Source: an uncultured Oscillospiraceae bacterium (GTDB taxonomy: Bacteria; Bacillota; Clostridia; Oscillospirales; Oscillospiraceae). Taken from it: 64,000 nucleotides of DNA. The translations under genes and the position numbers were made by a program. The notes beneath the pieces are model-generated. The model made no database searches and was not told the origin of the DNA. It saw only the letters and a program-made list of their open reading frames with translations. Shown one piece after another: positions 7,595 through 16,319 of this stretch. Within the stretch, counting starts at the first letter, position 1. Every line of letters starts with the position of its first letter. Location of the stretch: the NCBI GenBank assembly GCA_934667815.1, contig CAKUMO010000004.1:26976-90975 (forward strand), read 5' to 3'.

Positions 7595-9904
7595 TCAGTT
7601 CTCCTTTCTCCACGGGTCGTTGATGAGCCCTTCCTCGCTGAAGCGCTCGAACATGCGCAGCGGCGTCATGGGCGCGGTGTCCAGCGCCACGCCGGTGGCA
7701 TTGAGAATGGCGTTGCGGATGGCCGGTGCAACCGGACATGCGGGCGGCTCGCCCAGCGCCTTGGTGCCGAACGGGCTGGTCGGCTCGAAATTTTCGACGA
7801 ATTCGGCCTCAAGATGCGGATGATCCATCGTGGTCGAGAGCTTGTAGTCCAGCAGATTGTTGTTCAGCGGCTTGCCGGTCTTGGGGTCGAACAGGAGCTG
7901 CTCGGACATGCCGTAGCCGATGCCCATGGACATGCCGCCGTGCACCTGCGCGGCTGCAAGCTGCGGGTTGATGAGCTGACCGCAGTCGTGGACGTTGATG
8001 ATCTTATCGATCGTCACATGGCACATGGGAATGTCCACCGTGACCTCGGCGCAGCAGCAGCCGAAGGAATAGGCGTTGTTCTTGATCTGGTAAGTAGATT
8101 CGGCGGTGATGTGCTCACTGTGCGACAGGCTGTAAAACGCCTCCGTGGCGAGGTCGCGCAGGGTGACGAGCACGCGGCCGTCGGGCTTGCGGATGATGTT
8201 GCTGTCCACAATGTCCATGTTGGCGATGGGGCAGCGCGTGATCTCCTTGGCGTATTCCAGAATCTTGTCGCGCAGGATGTTGCCGGTCTGCGTGATGGCG
8301 AAGCCGACGACGTAGGTCTGGCGCGAGGCGTAGGCGCCGAGGCCGAAGGGCGTGACGTCCGTGTCCTGATTGGAGATGACGTGCACCTGCCTGTAATCCT
8401 TCAGGCCGATGACGTCCGCGGCCATCTGCGCGTAGGCGGTGTCCGCGCCCTGGCCGATCTCCGTCTCGCCTACCTGCACCTGAATGGAGCCGTCCTGATT
8501 CAGGACCATGCGGCAAGAGGAATGCTCCAGCGAGATGGGCCACACGGCGGTGTTGTACCAGAAGGGCGCGATGCCGATGCCCTTGCGGATGGGGCCGGTC
8601 TGGTTGGCATATTCGGCATGCTTGCGGTCGTAGTCCATATAGGCCACGGCCTTGTCGAAGCACTGGTTAAAGCTGTCAAAGTAGTTCTCATTCTTCGAGA
8701 AGCCGTCCACATAGCCCACGGGCATGATGTGCTCGCGCCGCCATTGCAGCGAATCCACACCCAACACCTTGCAGATGTCCTCAATGTGGCACTCATGCGC
8801 CCACGAGGCCTGCGGCATACCGTAGCCGCGCATGGCGCCGCCGACGGATTTGTTGGTAAAGACGGTGTAGGCGTCGCCCTCGAAATTCTCGCAGGGATAG
8901 AGCTGCGGGAAGGAGCCCATGGCCTTGGCCACGATGCTGTGGCCGTGGGAGGCGTAAGCACCCTGATCGGAGAACAGCTCGACCTTGCGTGCGGCGAAGC
9001 TGCCGTCCGGATGCAGCCAGGAGACCAGATGGATGCGGATGGCGTGGCGCACGCGGTTGGAGACAAAGGTGTCCTCGCGCGGAATGTCGATCTTCACGAG
9101 GCGGCCGCCGAGCTGCATGGAAAGCCATGCGGCCAGCGGTTCATACAACGTATCCTGCTTGTTGCCGAAGCCGCCGCCGATGTAGGGCTTGATGACGCGG
9201 ACGCTGCCCCAGGGAATGTTCAGCGCCTGTCCGACGGTGCGGCGCACGATGTGCGGAATCTGCGTCGAGGAAACGATGACGATCTTGCCCGCTTCCTCAT
9301 AGGCGTAGACGACATGATTTTCAATATGGCAGTGCTGCACGGTGGAGGTGTTGTACCACTTGTCCACGCAGATGAGCCCCGGCTCCTTGATGGCATCGGC
9401 ATAGTTGCCGATGCGGATGTCGCTGTGATGCAGAATATTATGCGGAAATTCCTTATGAAGCTGCGGCTGGCCGTCCTCCATGGCCTGCTGCACGTCCAGA
9501 ACGAAGGGAAGCTCCTCATATTCCACGCGGATCTTGCGCGCGGCCTGCGCGGCGGCGACCTCGTCCTCCGCGACCACGGCCGCGACGTCGTCGCCGTAAT
9601 AGCGCACATGGCGGTTCAGCAGGCGGCGGTCAGCGACGTCCTGATGCGCAGGTTCTATCGACCACGGGTGACCGGCGGTGGGAAATTTGATGTCCGGCAC
9701 GTCGAAGCAGGTGAAGATGCGCACGACGCCCGGCACCTTCTCAGCCTCGGAAATATCCACGGACTTGACATAGCCGTGGGCAATGGTGGAGCGGACGACT
9801 CTCGTGACCAGTGCGCTTCTGTCGCACAGGTCGTCTGTGTACTTTGCGCGGCCTGTCGCTTTGTCGAAAGCGTCAACGCGCGGGACGCTTTTTCCAACTT
9901 CCAT
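7595..9904 (-). CDS. xdhA: Xanthine dehydrogenase-type molybdenum-binding subunit
   Basis: Catalytic subunit of 769 residues (E. coli XdhA has 752). It hydroxylates purine or related heterocycles at a molybdopterin site. Visible cofactor and active-site motifs are GGGFGNK (about residue 256), AMRGYG (about 363), GETEIGQGAD (about 473) and the catalytic-glutamate region ALGEPP near residue 715. The ATG at 9904 has GGAGGT upstream. Two His/Cys-rich stretches (HCHIENH, FGCCCAEV) are typical of clostridial members. Xanthine, hypoxanthine or nicotinate-type substrates remain possible, and the sequence alone does not show whether it uses selenium. Confidence 0.95.
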   Translation of the reverse strand: MEVGKSVPRVDAFDKATGRAKYTDDLCDRSALVTRVVRSTIAHGYVKSVDISEAEKVPGVVRIFTCFDVPDIKFPTAGHPWSIEPAHQDVADRRLLNRHVRYYGDDVAAVVAEDEVAAAQAARKIRVEYEELPFVLDVQQAMEDGQPQLHKEFPHNILHHSDIRIGNYADAIKEPGLICVDKWYNTSTVQHCHIENHVVYAYEEAGKIVIVSSTQIPHIVRRTVGQALNIPWGSVRVIKPYIGGGFGNKQDTLYEPLAAWLSMQLGGRLVKIDIPREDTFVSNRVRHAIRIHLVSWLHPDGSFAARKVELFSDQGAYASHGHSIVAKAMGSFPQLYPCENFEGDAYTVFTNKSVGGAMRGYGMPQASWAHECHIEDICKVLGVDSLQWRREHIMPVGYVDGFSKNENYFDSFNQCFDKAVAYMDYDRKHAEYANQTGPIRKGIGIAPFWYNTAVWPISLEHSSCRMVLNQDGSIQVQVGETEIGQGADTAYAQMAADVIGLKDYRQVHVISNQDTDVTPFGLGAYASRQTYVVGFAITQTGNILRDKILEYAKEITRCPIANMDIVDSNIIRKPDGRVLVTLRDLATEAFYSLSHSEHITAESTYQIKNNAYSFGCCCAEVTVDIPMCHVTIDKIINVHDCGQLINPQLAAAQVHGGMSMGIGYGMSEQLLFDPKTGKPLNNNLLDYKLSTTMDHPHLEAEFVENFEPTSPFGTKALGEPPACPVAPAIRNAILNATGVALDTAPMTPLRMFERFSEEGLINDPWRKEN

Positions 9905-9970
9905 AGGGCATAACCTCCATTATTCTATCGTTTCTTACAAAAAAGTAAGAAGATGCACTTTTCTTTTTTG

Positions 9971-9999
9971 AGTATATCACAAAGAATTGATTTTTTAAA
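9971..9999 (-). promoter_or_regulatory. Promoter of the xdhABC operon
   Basis: On the - strand, TTTAAA (9999-9994), a 17-bp spacer and TATACT (9976-9971). It is about 66 bp upstream of the xdhA start in AT-rich DNA, the only good promoter-like pair in this gap. Confidence 0.5.
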
Positions 10000-10094
10000 G
10001 CGGATGCGTTATCCTAATTTTGAGATAACGTCTGAATTCGACGATTGCGAACGTTTTGAGAAAAAGCTGGAAATTTTTCGGTTTTATGGGTATA

Positions 10095-10368
10095 CTAGCG
10101 TCGCTTGACAAGAGCACACATGGTTTTCCCAGGTCTAAACGACATCTGGTTTCGTTATCCTCGTTGATGGGCGTCAGCCCATCTGCCTCGTCTGCCTTGC
10201 CAACTGCCGTTTATCCTCTGGGAAAACTCGAAGACCCGCCGGGCGCTCCGGCGCGCTTTTCGCAAGGCAGAGGACGCAGGCATACCGGCGTATGTCAAGG
10301 ACGATAACGCCGCGAAAGGCGTGCCGGTGTGTCCTGCGGGCATATGTGCCCTTGTCAAGCGACGCTAG
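10095..10368. mobile_element. 274-bp MITE-like or structured element with 28-bp terminal inverted repeats
   Basis: The ends 10095-10122 and 10341-10368 are inverted copies matching at 26 of 28 bases (ctagcgtcgcttgacaag and then a near match). No transposase or convincing reading frame lies inside. The interior has further partial self-complementarity. The right end forms a perfect 16-bp palindrome, GCGACGCTAGCGTCGC (10359-10374). A 36-bp relative of the right end occurs alone at 52026-52061, so this is a dispersed family. I see no clear target-site duplication. It fills most of the 496-bp gap between xdhA and the nucleotidyltransferase gene. Confidence 0.7.
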
Positions 10369-10400
10369 CGTCGCTAACGATAAAGCTTTACGGAGGGAGC

Positions 10401-10994
10401 ATGCAAATGAACACACAAGCCCTGCCCGGCTGTCTCATCATGGCCGCGGGCAATGCCTCGCGTTTCCGCGCCAATAAGCTGGCGGCGGAGTTCGACGGCA
10501 AGCCGCTCATCCGGCACGCGCTCGAAGCCGTGCCAAAGGCGCTGTTTTCGCGCGTCGTCGTCGTCACGCAGTATCCGCAGGTCATGGAGCTGGCGCACGG
10601 CTTCGGCTTTGAGGCGATCGAAAACCCCCACCCGGACTACGGCATCAGCTATACCATCCGTCTCGGCACGCAGGCGCTGGCGGACTGCCCGGCGATTTTA
10701 TATATGGTCGCCGACCAGCCGCTGTTGGATAAAACCAGCGTGCAGCGCGTGGTCGCGGCATGGCAGGCGCAGCCGGATCAGATCGCGGGCGCTGCGCACA
10801 ACGGAAAGCGCGGCAATCCGAACATTTTCCCCCGCGAATTTTTCCCGGAGCTTCTGGCGCTGACGGAGGATCACGGCGGCAGTACGGTCATCCGTGCGCA
10901 TCCGGAGCGCTTCCTGCCCGTCGAGGTTGCGCAGGAGCAGCTCACGGACGTTGACACCCCGCAGGCCCTAAAGGCTCTGCGGGAGCAAATGTGA
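10401..10994 (+). CDS. MocA-like molybdenum cofactor nucleotidyltransferase
   Basis: NTP-transferase-3 family protein, 197 residues. The nucleotide-binding loop MAAGNASRFRANKL sits near residue 15; YMVADQPLLD near 100 supplies the metal-binding Asp, and GKRGNPNIFP follows. MocA adds CMP to molybdopterin for the XDH class of enzymes, and related proteins make other NDP-linked small molecules. Its place beside xdhABC supports a role in maturing that enzyme. The start is chosen by GGAGGG upstream. It is divergent from xdhA, separated by the inverted-repeat element. Confidence 0.8.
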   Translation: MQMNTQALPGCLIMAAGNASRFRANKLAAEFDGKPLIRHALEAVPKALFSRVVVVTQYPQVMELAHGFGFEAIENPHPDYGISYTIRLGTQALADCPAILYMVADQPLLDKTSVQRVVAAWQAQPDQIAGAAHNGKRGNPNIFPREFFPELLALTEDHGGSTVIRAHPERFLPVEVAQEQLTDVDTPQALKALREQM

Positions 10995-11048
10995 GCCATA
11001 CACGGCCCGCAGGGCACGGCGCACTGCGACACAACATGACACAAAACC

Positions 11049-11091
11049 AAAACCCCGCCTGCAAAGCCGTTTGCTTCGCAGGCGGGGTTTT
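11049..11091. terminator. Bidirectional hairpin terminator
   Basis: Arms AAAACCCCGCCTGC (11049-11062) and GCAGGCGGGGTTTT (11078-11091) pair perfectly, with T runs on both strands. It separates the convergent nucleotidyltransferase and rqcP genes. Confidence 0.9.
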
Positions 11092-11138
11092 GCCGGGAAA
11101 ACCACGGAAAAACCGACAAAATGCGGTCTCTCGCCGGC

Positions 11139-11384
11139 TTATCCGGCAATCTCGCGGTACATTGCCGAGGCGTCGTCCTTGCGCACGGCCTCGGCCACGG
11201 CGAGTACTTCGACCGTGAGCGTCTTCTGCCCAAAGGCAATGGCCAGCACATCGCCGACCTTGACGTCATACGATGCCTTGGCGGGACGGCCGTTGACCGT
11301 GACGCGGGCGTTGTCGCAGGCATCGTTGGCAACGGTGCGGCGCTTGATGAGACGCGAGACCTTCAAATATTTATCCAGACGCAT
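11139..11384 (-). CDS. rqcP: S4-domain RNA-binding protein RqcP
   Basis: An 81-residue single S4 domain of the YabO/RqcP (Hsp15-like) type. It begins MRLDKYLKVSRLIKRR and has the typical ARVTVNGRPAK turn and VKVGDVLAI strand. RqcP helps RqcH add alanine tails to stalled nascent chains on free large ribosomal subunits. The short start is supported by GGAGGAT. It follows hup by 27 bp, and the hup-yabO order is the usual Firmicute arrangement. Confidence 0.9.
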   Translation of the reverse strand: MRLDKYLKVSRLIKRRTVANDACDNARVTVNGRPAKASYDVKVGDVLAIAFGQKTLTVEVLAVAEAVRKDDASAMYREIAG

Positions 11385-11411
11385 GGGCCGATCCTCCGCA
11401 GAGTGCAAATT

Positions 11412-11687
11412 TTACTTGCTGACGGCGTCCTTCAGAGCACGGCCGGCCTTGAAAACGGGAACGCGGGTCGCGGGGATCTCAATGGCTTCCTTGGTCTTGG
11501 GGTTGCGGCCGACGCGCGCTTCGCGCTGTTTGACCTCGAAGGAGCCGAAGCCCACGAGCTGCACCTTGTCGCCGGTGGAGACGGCTTCGGTGATGGCATC
11601 AACGGTAGCGGCCAGCGCCTTCTCGGCGTCCTTCTTGGAAAGGCCGGACTTCTCAGCGATCTGAGCGATGAGTTCAACTTTGTTCAT
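11412..11687 (-). CDS. hup: HU-type nucleoid DNA-binding protein
   Basis: A 91-residue histone-like protein. It starts MNKVELIAQIAEKSGLSKKDAEKAL and has the conserved GFGSFEVKQREARVGRNP segment that leads into the DNA-bending beta arm, then the ATRVPVFKAG closing motif. Dimers bind and bend DNA without sequence preference. The upstream in-frame extension lacks a ribosome site and is rejected as the start. A promoter lies about 100 bp upstream, and rqcP probably shares the transcript. Confidence 0.96.
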   Translation of the reverse strand: MNKVELIAQIAEKSGLSKKDAEKALAATVDAITEAVSTGDKVQLVGFGSFEVKQREARVGRNPKTKEAIEIPATRVPVFKAGRALKDAVSK

Positions 11688-11783
11688 GATAAAACCTCTT
11701 TCGTAATATTTCTTTTGCAGACGAGAAACCCGTCGTGCGCACGCTGTGCGCTGCAAATTTCAGACGAAACGTTCTGCCTATAA

Positions 11784-11812
11784 AATTTACCACATAAGGC
11801 GAGAATACGCAA
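11784..11812 (-). promoter_or_regulatory. Promoter of hup-rqcP
   Basis: On the - strand, TTGCGT (11812-11807), a 17-bp spacer and TAAATT (11789-11784), in the AT-rich gap between the flippase and hup. Confidence 0.5.
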
Positions 11813-11830
11813 GTAAAAATATGGAAAAAA

Positions 11831-13504
11831 TCACTGAATATGCAGAATTTTTGCGATTTTATCTCCCTTCGGCAGGAACGTGCAGTCCTCGGCGGTGATC
11901 GCGCGGAACACGACGATCAGCACGGCGTAGGCCACCACGGCCACGATAAGCGCAAGGCCGCAGCACACGGCCACGCTGGAGACCAGCTTGCTTGCCAGCG
12001 TGTAGACAAGATAGGTCGCCGCGCCCATGACCACGGAGGCGAGAAAACTCCGCCAGAGGTTCTGCATGATCTTCGGCGGGCGGCGCAGGACGCGCTTCAT
12101 GGCAAAGACGTTCAGTGCCATGACCACCGTGAAGCACACGAAGGTGCCAATCGGTGCGCCGATGATGGAGATGTTGGGATTGCCGACGAGGATATAGTTC
12201 GTAATGACCTTCAGAATGCCGCCGACAAAGGTGTTGATGACCGGCAGGAACACGAAGCCGTGCGCCTGCATGATGGCGCTGGACATATTGGAAATGCTGG
12301 AGACGAGGATGGTGAAGCTCAGAAGCCCCAGCAGCGTCGCGGCGATGTCCAGCAGCGTGCCGGAATAGCCGCCCAGAAGCTGGATGATCGGGCGGGCAAG
12401 CACGAACAGACCGACCGTGCAGGGTGCGGCGATCAGGCTCATCAGGCGCAGGGAGGAGTCCTGCACCGTGCGCACGCCGCGCATATCGCGCTTTGTCAGG
12501 TGCGCGGTGATGGCCGGGATGATCGCGGCGGTAATGTTCGGAATAAAGGCCAGCGGCAGATTGAAGATGGACTGGCAGAAGTTGTACACACCCTTGGCCG
12601 TGTCGGCGGCGTACTGCGCCATGTCTTCGGGGTGCTTTTCGGCAGCGAGCGCGAGCAGACGCGCCATGATGCTGTCCGTGCCGGCGGTAACGTCCGCAGC
12701 AGAGCTGAGCATACGGGACATAACGGTCGAGGAGTCGATCAGATTGATGATTTGCAGGCCCGCCGAGCCGATGGTGATGGGAACGGCAATGGCAAGCAGC
12801 GCCTTCATCGTCTCGGAGGTCGAGGTGACCTTGCCGCCGCCGTTTCCCAGCGCGGCAGCCGCGCGTCTGCGCGTAAAGACCAGATAAATTGCCGACAGCG
12901 CCGAGCCGACCGTGATGCCCAGAATGGTTGCGCCGGAGGCCTTTGCGCCGTCGCCCGTGCGCTTGATGACCAGCCACGCCAGCGCAAGGCCGAGAACCAG
13001 CTTGCACAGCGCCTCGATGACCTGACTCACGGCCGTGGGCACCATATTCCCCTGCCCCTGGAAAAAGCCGCGGCAGGCAGAAGCAATGCAGATGCACAGC
13101 ACCGCCGGACCGAGCGCAAGGATGGAATAGTACGCGCCGGGGTTGTGCATCACGTCGGTGGCCAGCCAGCGCGGGAACAGGATCATCACCGCGCTTCCCA
13201 GTGAGCCGAGCAGCAGATAGGCCAGCAGCGCAGTCTGATAGATGCGCTTGACCTGACGGCTGTTGCCCAGCGCGTTGGCCTCGGAGACCAGACGGCTCAT
13301 GGCCACGGGCAGACCCGTCACGGAGATGACAAGCATGACCGTGTAGATGTCATAGGCCGTGTTGAAGTAACCGAAGCTGGCGTCTCCGATCAGGTGCTTG
13401 AGTGGGATCTTGTAGAACATGCCGATGATCTTGACCACGATGGTCGAGATCGACAGGATCGCCGCACCGGCCAGATAGTTTTGCTTTTGGGTTTTCTTTT
13501 CCAA
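11831..13504 (-). CDS. SpoVB/MurJ-like polysaccharide or lipid II flippase
   Basis: MATE/MVF-superfamily integral membrane protein of about 557 residues with roughly 14 transmembrane segments. It starts near the YLAGAAILSISTIVVKIIGM helix typical of SpoVB/YtgP. Members flip undecaprenyl-linked precursors across the membrane during wall or spore cortex synthesis. Start choice: the frame can open at GTG 13513, but the AAAGGAG ribosome site overlaps that codon. TTG at 13504 lies 8 bases after it and is the likelier start. The gene follows the amidohydrolase by 5 bp and ends the long leftward block. Confidence 0.88.
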   Translation of the reverse strand: MEKKTQKQNYLAGAAILSISTIVVKIIGMFYKIPLKHLIGDASFGYFNTAYDIYTVMLVISVTGLPVAMSRLVSEANALGNSRQVKRIYQTALLAYLLLGSLGSAVMILFPRWLATDVMHNPGAYYSILALGPAVLCICIASACRGFFQGQGNMVPTAVSQVIEALCKLVLGLALAWLVIKRTGDGAKASGATILGITVGSALSAIYLVFTRRRAAAALGNGGGKVTSTSETMKALLAIAVPITIGSAGLQIINLIDSSTVMSRMLSSAADVTAGTDSIMARLLALAAEKHPEDMAQYAADTAKGVYNFCQSIFNLPLAFIPNITAAIIPAITAHLTKRDMRGVRTVQDSSLRLMSLIAAPCTVGLFVLARPIIQLLGGYSGTLLDIAATLLGLLSFTILVSSISNMSSAIMQAHGFVFLPVINTFVGGILKVITNYILVGNPNISIIGAPIGTFVCFTVVMALNVFAMKRVLRRPPKIMQNLWRSFLASVVMGAATYLVYTLASKLVSSVAVCCGLALIVAVVAYAVLIVVFRAITAEDCTFLPKGDKIAKILHIQ

Positions 13505-13509
13505 AGAGG

Positions 13510-14823
13510 TCACTCCTTTTCCGGAGAGAAGATGTGCGGCATGACATAAGCGGCCAGCTCATGCACGACGCTTTCAAGGTCGATGGTGGGATATTTCCCG
13601 GCAGCGTAGAGAATTTTGCCGCGCACCATGGTCAGCACCACGTCGTGCCCGCTTACGGCATAGGCCAGATGCGACAGCACATTGTGGCAGGGCATCAGAT
13701 GCGGCTGGGTGAAGTCGAGCATAATCAGGTCTGCGTCCATGCCGACCTTCATCATGCCGCACTCGGCCTCGCGGCCCTGTGCGCGTGCGCCGCAGACCGT
13801 GGCCATCATGACCGCGGCCGCCGCGGGCAGCGCCTTCGGGTCGCCCGTAACGCCCTTGGCCATCAGGGTGGCGGCCTTGATCTCCTCAAAGAGGTCGAGG
13901 TTGTTGTTCGAGGCGTTCGAGTCCGTGCCGAGGGCGACGTTCATGCCGGCCTTGATCATCTCCTGCACGTTTGCGCAGCCGGAGGCCAGCTTCAGGTTGG
14001 ACACCGGGCAGTGAACCGCCGAGACCCTGCGCCGGGCCAGCAGCGCCATGTCCTCCGGCTCCAGCCAGACGCAGTGCGCCGCGACGGTGCGGACGTCGAA
14101 TAAATGGTGGCAGTCGAGCAGTTGTGCAGGGGTCAGGCCGTACTTGTCCTTGCAGGCCTCATGCTCGGCCTTTGTCTCCGAGAGGTGGACGTGCATGCCA
14201 AGATGCTCGTTGATGGCGTACTCGCTCACCGCGTCCCAGAGCCGGTGGTCGGAGGTGTATTCGCCGTGGACGGACGCGTCCACGCGGATGCGGCCGTTGT
14301 CAAAGCCGTCCCATTTCTCGCGCAGCTCCATCATTTCGCGGCAGCCGGGGTGCGTCTCCACGTCGAATTCCTCGCCGAACAGCGTTGTACCCCGCGCCAG
14401 ATTGGCCTTGATGCCGGACTCGGCCACGGCCTCGGCAATGGCGTTGCAGTGGTCGTACATATCCGACACCGAGGTCGTGCCGAAGCGCAGACATTCCGCA
14501 ATGGAAAGCAGCGTCGCGGCCTTGACACAGCGGTCGTCCATGCGCTCCTCGCGCGGGAAAATGTGGTCGTTGAGCCACACGGCAAGCTCGCAGTCGTCGG
14601 CGTAGCCGCGCAGGGGCGACATGGCCAGATGCGTATGGCAGTTGATGAGGCCGGGCATGAGCACCATACCCTCGCCGTTGATGATCTTCTGCGGCTTTTC
14701 CTCCGGCGCTTTGCGCGAAAGATAGCTGATCTTGCCGTCCGTCACGCCCACGAAGGCGGAAAACAGCACGCGCAGATCCTCGTCCATGGTGACGGCGGTG
14801 ACGTTGGAGAACAAAATATCCAT
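13510..14823 (-). CDS. MtaD-like amidohydrolase (MTA/SAH deaminase family)
   Basis: A 437-residue metal-dependent hydrolase. Metal ligands are visible in HTHLAMSPLRG (about residue 64), HVHLSETKAEHE (about 208), AAHCVW (about 240) and GTDSNASNNNLD (about 293). Members deaminate 5-methylthioadenosine, S-adenosylhomocysteine, adenosine or related purines. The family contains guanine deaminases and chlorohydrolases, so the exact substrate is not settled. It follows hemZ by 50 bp and its stop is followed at once by the flippase ribosome site. Confidence 0.85.
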   Translation of the reverse strand: MDILFSNVTAVTMDEDLRVLFSAFVGVTDGKISYLSRKAPEEKPQKIINGEGMVLMPGLINCHTHLAMSPLRGYADDCELAVWLNDHIFPREERMDDRCVKAATLLSIAECLRFGTTSVSDMYDHCNAIAEAVAESGIKANLARGTTLFGEEFDVETHPGCREMMELREKWDGFDNGRIRVDASVHGEYTSDHRLWDAVSEYAINEHLGMHVHLSETKAEHEACKDKYGLTPAQLLDCHHLFDVRTVAAHCVWLEPEDMALLARRRVSAVHCPVSNLKLASGCANVQEMIKAGMNVALGTDSNASNNNLDLFEEIKAATLMAKGVTGDPKALPAAAAVMMATVCGARAQGREAECGMMKVGMDADLIMLDFTQPHLMPCHNVLSHLAYAVSGHDVVLTMVRGKILYAAGKYPTIDLESVVHELAAYVMPHIFSPEKE

Positions 14824-14873
14824 ACTTTTTCCTTTCTTTTGGAGGCGCTGAGACGATTGTATCAAATCGCGGA

Positions 14874-16319
14874 TCAGCGGAAAAGCTCCGCTGCTGCGGC
14901 CTTCTGCGCAAGCACATCGTCGATTCTTGCGATATACTGCTGCGGGAATTTCGGGTTGTGGAGGCGCTCGAGGCGGCCGTCCGGCAGATTGATCTTGGTC
15001 ATTCCGCCGCCGCCCAGCGAGATGATGCTGTGCAGCTCCTCCATCATATAAATATTGTACAGGCACTCGAAGCCAGGCTTCGTCCAGCCGACATTTTCAA
15101 AGCTGCCCGACATATATTTCTGGCGGTAGAGATAATAGGGCTTGTAGCCCGCAGCGCGCAGACGCGCTTCGGTATCCGTGAGCATTTCGCGCACGGCCTC
15201 GGCCGTGGGCAGCTCCTCGCGGGAAAAATAGAGATCCGCGCCCTTTTTCAGCGCAAGCGTATGCACGGTGATGTTCGCGGGCTGCAATTCCAGCACCTGT
15301 GAGAGAGAATCCGCGAAGCCTGCGGGCGTGTCCGTCGGCAGACCCGCGATCAGATCCATATTGATTGCGTCAAAGCCCGCCTCCCGCGCCTGCAAATACG
15401 CCGTGCGCGTCTGCTCGGGCGAATGGCAGCGTCCGATGCGGCGCAGGACGGAGGACTGCATGGTCTGCGGATTGATGCTCACGCGGCCGCAGCCAAGCTC
15501 CTTCAGGGCGCGCAGCTTTTCGGGGTCGAGCGTGTCCGGACGGCCGCCCTCCACGGTGTATTCTATGAGGGACGAGAGGTTAAAATGTGTGCGGATCGTC
15601 TGCATCAGCCGCCGAAGCTGCGGCGTCGAGAGCGTGGTGGGCGTGCCGCCGCCGACGTAGAGCGTGCGCACGGTGCGGCCCGTCTCGCGCAGCAGCCGCG
15701 CGGTGACCTCGATCTCGCGCTCAAGCGCGTCCAGATACGGCTCCAGAAGCGCCCCTTGGCGCCCGGTCGTCTGGCTGACGAAGCTGCAATACACGCAGCG
15801 CGTCGGGCAGAAGGGAATGCCGAGATACAGCGAAACATCCGTCTCGCGCAGGCGCCTTGCCGCCTGCACCGTCGCAAGCGAGCACTCCGCGGCAAGCCGA
15901 CTCCGTGCGGGCGTGACGTGATAGTTTTCCTGTAACAGCCGCTCGGCGCTTTCCGCCGTGCCGCCCGCCAGCAGATGGCGCGTGGTGAGCTTCGTCGGGC
16001 GCACGCCGGAGAGACTGCCCCATTCCGGCGGGTCGCGCAGCAGCATTGCGGCGGCATAGTAGGCGTTTTGCAGCAGACGGCGGCGTGAGGAGACGTCCTC
16101 CTGTGCGCACTTCATGCGTCTGGCGGCATGGACCGTCCTGCCGTGCAGGGTGATCTTCGCCGTGGCCGTCAGGTAAAGCTTTCCCCTGTGCAGCGCGGAA
16201 ACGGCGCCGTCGCCCGAAAAGGGCGCGTCCGTTTGCTCCATCGGTTCCTCCGGGAACAGCGCGAGCTGGAGCTGCTCGACGGCGTAGCGCTCGCCGTGGC
16301 CAAGCAGGCGCAGCTTCAT
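14874..16319 (-). CDS. hemZ: HemZ-type radical SAM coproporphyrinogen dehydrogenase family protein
   Basis: A 481-residue radical SAM enzyme with the CxxxCxxC motif CPTRCVYC near residue 173, followed by YVGGGTPT and GRVSINPQTM, as in HemN/HemZ proteins. B. subtilis HemZ is about 500 residues and shares the N-terminal extension seen here. Classic members oxidatively decarboxylate coproporphyrinogen III. Many clostridial HemZ relatives occur without a full heme pathway, so activity on porphyrins is uncertain. The start overlaps the MBL gene stop by 4 bp (ATGA), showing coupling. Confidence 0.88.
   Translation of the reverse strand: MKLRLLGHGERYAVEQLQLALFPEEPMEQTDAPFSGDGAVSALHRGKLYLTATAKITLHGRTVHAARRMKCAQEDVSSRRRLLQNAYYAAAMLLRDPPEWGSLSGVRPTKLTTRHLLAGGTAESAERLLQENYHVTPARSRLAAECSLATVQAARRLRETDVSLYLGIPFCPTRCVYCSFVSQTTGRQGALLEPYLDALEREIEVTARLLRETGRTVRTLYVGGGTPTTLSTPQLRRLMQTIRTHFNLSSLIEYTVEGGRPDTLDPEKLRALKELGCGRVSINPQTMQSSVLRRIGRCHSPEQTRTAYLQAREAGFDAINMDLIAGLPTDTPAGFADSLSQVLELQPANITVHTLALKKGADLYFSREELPTAEAVREMLTDTEARLRAAGYKPYYLYRQKYMSGSFENVGWTKPGFECLYNIYMMEELHSIISLGGGGMTKINLPDGRLERLHNPKFPQQYIARIDDVLAQKAAAAELFR

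Noticed and set aside
6776..9913. A 1,045-codon open frame on the + strand antisense to xdhA-xdhB
   Set aside because: It is a high-GC mirror of the xdh genes: low-complexity His/Ala/Arg/Val composition, no ribosome site and no recognisable domain.
10155..10416. Short open frames inside the 274-bp inverted-repeat element
   Set aside because: They start within the repeat ends and have no ribosome site or protein-like composition.
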